37,448 nucleotides of DNA from Gammaproteobacteria bacterium. Its GTDB lineage: Bacteria; Pseudomonadota; Gammaproteobacteria; Pseudomonadales; Azotimanducaceae. How positions within the stretch are numbered: position 1 is the first letter of the stretch; each line of letters opens with the position of its first letter. Positions 33,714-37,448 of this stretch are shown piece by piece. The translations under genes were made by a program, and so were the position numbers. The notes under the pieces were generated by a model, which did not search any database, was not told the DNA's origin, and was given only the letters and a program-made list of their open reading frames with translations. The stretch lies in the NCBI GenBank assembly GCA_024640825.1, contig JAHEEG010000010.1, positions 1 to 37,448 on the forward strand, in the 5' to 3' direction.

Positions 33714-34520
33714 GTGAAGATCGGGGTTACCCTTCGCAACATGGGCCCTCAGTCGGCCCCGGAGGTCCTGTTTCGGTGTGCAGCAGCCGCCGAGGCCGCC
33801 GAACTGGAGTCGATCTGGATTACGGACCACATCGCTATTCCGCCAGATGATGCTGAAGGCAGCGGCGGTCGCTATCTGGACCCGCTGGTCACCCTGGCTG
33901 CCCTGATCGGTCACACCTCGCGCATCGCGCTGGGTACTGGCGTGCTCATCCTGCCCTACCGGCCCCCGCTGCCTACGGCCAAGCAGGTGGCAACCCTTCA
34001 GGAACTGTCGGCTGAGCGTTTGCTTCTGGGTGTGGGCATCGGCTGGATGGACCCGGAGTTCAGGGCGCTCGGCGTGTCGCGCCACCGGCGCGGCGAGGCC
34101 AGCGACGAGACCCTGGCATTTCTGCGTCACTGTTTCGAGGACGAGCCCGCTGTCGCTAATGGTCAACGCTTCCTGTTCCGTCCCAAACCGGCGTGCCCGC
34201 CGATCTATGTCGGGGGACGTGCGCCCCACGCGCTGCACCGGGCCGCCCGCTACGGTGACGGTTGGCTGCCCATGGGTGTGACGCCGGAGTTCCTGGCGCC
34301 GGAGCTGGTTCGCTATCGAGAAATTGCGGCAGCCGCAGGCAACGCATCTGCGCGGGTGACGGTGATGACCGCGCTGCCGCTGAAAGTGCCGGCAGAGGCT
34401 GCTGACCTGGTGGCGCAGTTTGATGCAATGGGTGTGGAGCGGCTTGTCTGTGCCCTTCGCTACGATACCGTTGACGAGTATCGACAGCAGTTGGATGGGC
34501 TGCTGGCGGCTTTGGCGTAG
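33714..34520 (+). CDS. Luciferase-like (LLM) flavin/F420-type oxidoreductase
   Basis: This 268-residue TIM-barrel protein belongs to the luciferase-like monooxygenase class. It shows ESIWITDHIAIP, LVTLAALIGHTSRIALGTGVLILPYR, LSAERLLLGVGIGWMDPEF and PPIYVGGRAPHALHRAARYGDGWLP, the standard order for the group often annotated as F420-dependent. In a gammaproteobacterium the cofactor could equally be FMN. The start is a GTG at 33714 with GGAG about ten bases upstream. It lies after the cysNC terminator, so it should have its own promoter, and it converges on the MFS gene. Confidence 0.85.
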   Translation: MKIGVTLRNMGPQSAPEVLFRCAAAAEAAELESIWITDHIAIPPDDAEGSGGRYLDPLVTLAALIGHTSRIALGTGVLILPYRPPLPTAKQVATLQELSAERLLLGVGIGWMDPEFRALGVSRHRRGEASDETLAFLRHCFEDEPAVANGQRFLFRPKPACPPIYVGGRAPHALHRAARYGDGWLPMGVTPEFLAPELVRYREIAAAAGNASARVTVMTALPLKVPAEAADLVAQFDAMGVERLVCALRYDTVDEYRQQLDGLLAALA

Positions 34521-34542
34521 GCGCTGCTCAGAGCATGGCGCC
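34520..34542. terminator. Weak hairpin between convergent genes
   Basis: GGCGC (34520-34524) pairs with GCGCC (34538-34542), and inside it TGCT pairs with AGCA around CAG, leaving a two-base bulge. It spans the seven-base gap between the LLM and MFS stop codons. There is no T-tract, so termination activity is doubtful. Confidence 0.3.
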
Positions 34543-35814
34543 GACGCTGCGACGCGGCTCCGGTACCAGCAGGGCGACCATCACGCCGCCGACGACAAGA
34601 AACGCAACGGAGGTGAAGAACAGGGCCGGGTAACCGAAGCTTGTGGCGATGACACCGCCCAGCAGAGGTCCCAGGCTGCCCGCCATCTCTGAAGTGGAGT
34701 TGGCGATGGCAATCCTTACCGGCAGGTCATCTCTATGACCGAACTCCAGCGTCAGGTTCATTGCGGAATTCTGGAACCCCTGAACGGCAGCACCAATCCC
34801 GACGAATACCAGGCTGGTTAGAAAGACTCCTGACGAGGCGACAAGCATCAGAGTGGAGACGACCCATAGAACGATCGACAGCAGGAATACCAGACGAAAA
34901 CCACGTCTATCCGCGATGGCACCCCAGATGAGATTGGAGACGGTACCGGCCAGGGTGAAGGCCACGGTGACGATGGCGAGGTTGGCGCCAGACAGCGCCA
35001 TGCTGGAACCGGCGTAAAGAATGTAGAAGGGCAGCGCCATGCGACCGGCGGTGGCCATCGAGCGGGCCAGAAAGTAGCGGGTGAAGGCAGGATCGCTCCG
35101 TAGCAGCGCCGGTATGTCGCCGAGACGCTGTAGAAGCGGGGTAGGGGCCCTTCGCGTCGGCGGAATCGGCTCCCTGGTGAAGATCAACGCAAGCAGACCG
35201 CACGTGGTGAGGATGAATGCGAGTACGAAGGTGTAGGAATAGCCGGTCGCGTCCGGGTTGTCTCCGAGAAAATAGGTTCCTCCGAGCAGCGCCACCCCAG
35301 CGGAAGTAATGCCAGCCAGGAAATTGCGCAGCCCCGTCAGCCTTCCCCGCTTGGAAACGGGAATTACCTTGGACATCAGAAAATTGAAGATGACGCCCTG
35401 CATGCCTTGCAGCAGGCCAAACAGCGCAAGCCAGAAGTAGATGGCGACCAGCGCCTGAGCCGGGGGCAGCAGCAGTCCCGACAGCGCAATTCCTAGAACC
35501 GACAGCCGCATCGCCCCGCCGGTGATAAACCCCATGGGCAGAACCCGGGCGCGGTGTTCGATCAGGTTCGCGCCAACGAGCGGCGTCAGCGCCATGCCCA
35601 GGGACTGCAGTGCCAGTGCCAGGCCGACGGCGAAATCCGAGCCGGAAAGAAAGAGCACGTAAGCGGGCAGGAACGTCGGCGCGTTCAGCAGCCGGAAGCC
35701 CGTCTGCCCGAGCATTCCATGAATCAGGTGGACAACGAAGTTGCGTGTCAGGTTGCGCCGCACAAACACCTGGTAGCGGCGTTCGGCGCGGCGATAGTCT
35801 GGATTCGTTTCCAT
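34528..35814 (-). CDS. Major facilitator superfamily transporter
   Basis: From the ATG at 35814 the protein is 428 residues with about 12 hydrophobic helices. The loop between helices 2 and 3 reads GANLIEHRARVLPMGF, and the equivalent in the second half is WGAIADRRGFRLVF, the MFS 'G-x-x-x-D-R-x-G-R' position. SKVIPVSKRGRLTGLRN follows helix 5. The substrate cannot be read from the sequence. Upstream residues in the same frame are Arg/Thr-rich and not membrane-like, so the shorter start is preferred. The 225 bases upstream, to the next gene, are AT-richer than the surroundings. Confidence 0.83.
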   Translation of the reverse strand: METNPDYRRAERRYQVFVRRNLTRNFVVHLIHGMLGQTGFRLLNAPTFLPAYVLFLSGSDFAVGLALALQSLGMALTPLVGANLIEHRARVLPMGFITGGAMRLSVLGIALSGLLLPPAQALVAIYFWLALFGLLQGMQGVIFNFLMSKVIPVSKRGRLTGLRNFLAGITSAGVALLGGTYFLGDNPDATGYSYTFVLAFILTTCGLLALIFTREPIPPTRRAPTPLLQRLGDIPALLRSDPAFTRYFLARSMATAGRMALPFYILYAGSSMALSGANLAIVTVAFTLAGTVSNLIWGAIADRRGFRLVFLLSIVLWVVSTLMLVASSGVFLTSLVFVGIGAAVQGFQNSAMNLTLEFGHRDDLPVRIAIANSTSEMAGSLGPLLGGVIATSFGYPALFFTSVAFLVVGGVMVALLVPEPRRSVGAML

Positions 35815-36039
35815 ACCGTCAGCGGTCGTGAGCGTGCTTCGGGGGCATAAAGGATCCCTCTTATGGGCCGTCGAGGTTGCGCAGCGGGTCAGTTTTGCGC
35901 GCGTCGGGGCACCTACGGCTCCGGAGCCCACGCTGTTAAAAATGGACTAAAACCAATAAAAACAGAAGGTTACGTAGGTTATTCGAGGCTGGCACGAATG
36001 CTGACTTGTTTATAACCGTCGTATTGAGTCGGAAAGCCT

Positions 36040-36234
36040 ATGAATCCTGGGATCCAGCCTTATCCGGAACAGTTTGCTACTACCCCCGATCTGCTGCACG
36101 TCGCGATTCCACGCCTGGAAGTCGTTGCGGAAATGGCTGCCCGTGGGGAACATGAGACGCTCAACGACGTCTGCCTGGCGGTGGCGGTGGTGGCAGAAGC
36201 CATCAGTCGTGCGACCGCTGCAGACCAACTCTGA
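36040..36234 (+). CDS. Possible small protein of 64 residues
   Basis: The frame opens ATG with GGAAAG about four bases upstream and runs to TGA with codon use (GC-rich third positions) like the neighbours. The product, MNPGIQPYPEQFATTPDLL then a mostly helical Ala/Val/Glu segment, has no signal or membrane helix. A TATAAC lies at 36011-36016 without a good partner box. No family is recognised. A minus-strand frame overlaps it, so the call is tentative. It sits between the divergent MFS gene and the convergent crotonase gene. Confidence 0.45.
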   Translation: MNPGIQPYPEQFATTPDLLHVAIPRLEVVAEMAARGEHETLNDVCLAVAVVAEAISRATAADQL

Positions 36235-36288
36235 CGAGCTGGTCGGCGCACATTGGGCAGCGCTTGGGCCTAAAGTTCGTGCGGAGCC

Positions 36289-37059
36289 TCAGCGGCCTTT
36301 CCAGTCGGGCCTGCGCTTCTCTGCGAAGGCTCTGGGGCCCTCGATGAAATCTTCGCTTTTGACCATGGCTTTCACTGAGTCGTACTGCTCAGCCATGGAT
36401 TCGGCAAGGGACGCTTTGTCCAGGCTGCGATAAACCACGTCCTTGCTCGCCCTGATGGACAGCGGAGCACAGGCGCTGATCTGCTCCGCCCAGCGTCGCG
36501 CTGCGGCCAGGGTGTCGTCGTGGGGTACCACCTCGTTGACGAATCCCAGTTCGTAACCTTCGGCGGCGCTGACGTGTCGTCCGGTGAGGATCATGCCGAG
36601 GGCGCGCTTTGCGCCAATCTGCCGGGGTAATCGATTCAACCCGCCCGCCAGTGCGGCCAGTCCCACCTTGGGCTCCGGCAGCGCGAAAGTCGCCGACTCT
36701 GAGGCGATAATCAGATCGCAGGCCAGAGCGATCTCAAATCCACCGCCCATGGCGACGCCGTTTACGGCCGCAATGACGGGTTTGGTCAGATCGAAGCGCG
36801 AGGTCAGCCCGCCGAACCCTCTCGGCATTGGCACCCGCTCCCCGCCCTCGGCCTGGTAGCGCAGGTCGTTGCCTGCGCTGAAACCGCGGCCGCGGCCGGT
36901 GATGATGGCTACCCACAGGTCATCGTCGGCGGCAAACTCGTCGAAAACTGCGCCGAGTTCGGCATTGGCCGGAGGGTGCAGGGCGTTGAGACGCTCTGGA
37001 CGCTCAAGGGTCACGGTCAGAATATGATTGTCTTTTTCGATGCTGCAGAACTCGGTCAT
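36289..37059 (-). CDS. Enoyl-CoA hydratase/isomerase (crotonase) family protein
   Basis: This 256-residue crotonase-fold protein binds an acyl-CoA. The oxyanion-hole segments are GFSAGNDLRYQ and NGVAMGGGFEIALACD. The first acidic position lies in ATFALPEPKVGL, matching the usual Glu144 place. At the second catalytic position (Glu164 of the rat hydratase, in a 'MEMVLTG' motif) this protein has ALGMILTG, with Gly, so it may be an isomerase, dehydratase or hydrolase rather than a classical hydratase. The ATG has a strong AAGGAGGA at 37066-37073, six bases upstream. The gene lies 98 bases after the histidine-phosphatase stop. Confidence 0.87.
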   Translation of the reverse strand: MTEFCSIEKDNHILTVTLERPERLNALHPPANAELGAVFDEFAADDDLWVAIITGRGRGFSAGNDLRYQAEGGERVPMPRGFGGLTSRFDLTKPVIAAVNGVAMGGGFEIALACDLIIASESATFALPEPKVGLAALAGGLNRLPRQIGAKRALGMILTGRHVSAAEGYELGFVNEVVPHDDTLAAARRWAEQISACAPLSIRASKDVVYRSLDKASLAESMAEQYDSVKAMVKSEDFIEGPRAFAEKRRPDWKGR

Positions 37060-37157
37060 GCTTGTTCCTCCTTGGTGTCTGCTCCTAGGTGTCTAGGCGC
37101 CTGGGTATGGGGGCGTTCGCTTTACGGTTCCCCGTCTCGTTTTTCGCCATTCCACCC

Positions 37158-37448
37158 TTACAGGTGATGGGTTGAATTGAAGAAGTTAACGTACGGGGCT
37201 GGTGAAAGCACCAGTTCGGTTAGGCTGCAGTTAGCCAGAGGGTAGTTGGTCCATTCCGCCGGGTTCTCATCCAGCAACGCGCCCAGGGCTACTGCCAGGG
37301 CGGCGCCGTGACCGACCAGCAGGATTTGCGCCTCGTCCTCGTGACGGTCGTGGATTTCCCGAAGCGCGGGAACTATCCGGCTCGCGACCTCCTTCAGAGA
37401 CTCTCCTCCCGGCGGTGCGAAGTCAGGGTCTTCGCGCGTTGTCTCGAA
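37158..37448 (-). CDS. Histidine phosphatase / phosphoglycerate-mutase-like protein (partial, C-terminus)
   Basis: Reading the minus strand from the right edge gives 96 residues to a TAA at 37158-37160. They include APPGGESLKEVASRIVPAL, AQILLVGHGAALAVALGALL and LANCSLTELVLS, which is the C-terminal half of a histidine phosphatase: the 'GGES' acid/base region and the second catalytic histidine in VGHG. The RHG motif with the first histidine should lie beyond the window. Likely substrates are a small phosphorylated metabolite or alpha-ribazole phosphate; the fragment does not decide. Confidence 0.85.
   Translation of the reverse strand, partial: FETTREDPDFAPPGGESLKEVASRIVPALREIHDRHEDEAQILLVGHGAALAVALGALLDENPAEWTNYPLANCSLTELVLSPAPYVNFFNSTHHL

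Noticed and set aside
35990-36004. TGGCAC resembling the -24 element of a sigma-54 promoter upstream of the small ORF.
   Set aside because: The -12 element (TTGC) is not present at the right spacing.

Overview
The window looks like a chromosomal segment of a gammaproteobacterium. It carries TusA, an EF-P hydroxylase (EpmC), a sufBCDSAT operon ending in the accessory gene sufT, a split CysD plus fused CysNC, and an AlaA-type aminotransferase. I cannot assign a genus from sequence alone. I see no rRNA, tRNA, CRISPR array, insertion sequence or phage gene. Genes are tightly packed, and no gene-free stretch exceeds about 240 bases.

Layout. (1) 1-5235, minus strand: SUF Fe-S cluster operon sufB-C-D-S-A-T, with sufT running off the left edge. 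(2) 5408-6055, plus: a lone SAM-dependent methyltransferase. (3) 6065-19178, minus: twelve consecutive genes with 4-base overlaps or short gaps, apart from one 124-base gap after the first gene. They encode a secreted TPR protein with a TonB-like C-terminus, four lipoproteins, a membrane-anchored helical-repeat protein, a PEGA-repeat/FGE-fold protein, a small exported protein, a TolQ/ExbB/MotA-family channel, a degenerate Hsp70-like protein and two VWA proteins. The single membrane helix of each VWA protein carries an aspartate placed as in ExbD/TolR/MotB. This is the best candidate for an undescribed system: a probable proton-motive-force-driven envelope machine with VWA domains as its periplasmic output. 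(4) 19415-23887, plus: tusA, a gamma-glutamylcyclotransferase-like gene, epmC, an LhgO-like FAD oxidoreductase, an ATP-NAD-kinase-like gene and an RlmI-like methyltransferase, mostly overlapping. (5) 23875-27452, minus: an unknown gene translationally coupled to an alaA gene that has lost about 94 bp, a possible remnant of the start of msrB, and a gamma-glutamyltransferase. (6) 27601-30665: an acyl-CoA synthetase facing a two-gene spermidine-synthase-like/membrane pair. (7) 30869-33660, plus: cysD-cysNC sulfate activation, closed by a clear intrinsic terminator. (8) 33714-37448: a luciferase-like oxidoreductase, an MFS transporter, a small ORF, a crotonase-family enzyme and the C-terminal part of a histidine phosphatase.

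Sulfur runs through the neighbourhood: SufS mobilises cysteine sulfur for Fe-S clusters, TusA relays sulfur for tRNA thiolation, and CysD/CysNC activate sulfate. The genes are not in one operon. The envelope cluster sits between these blocks with no obvious metabolic link to them.
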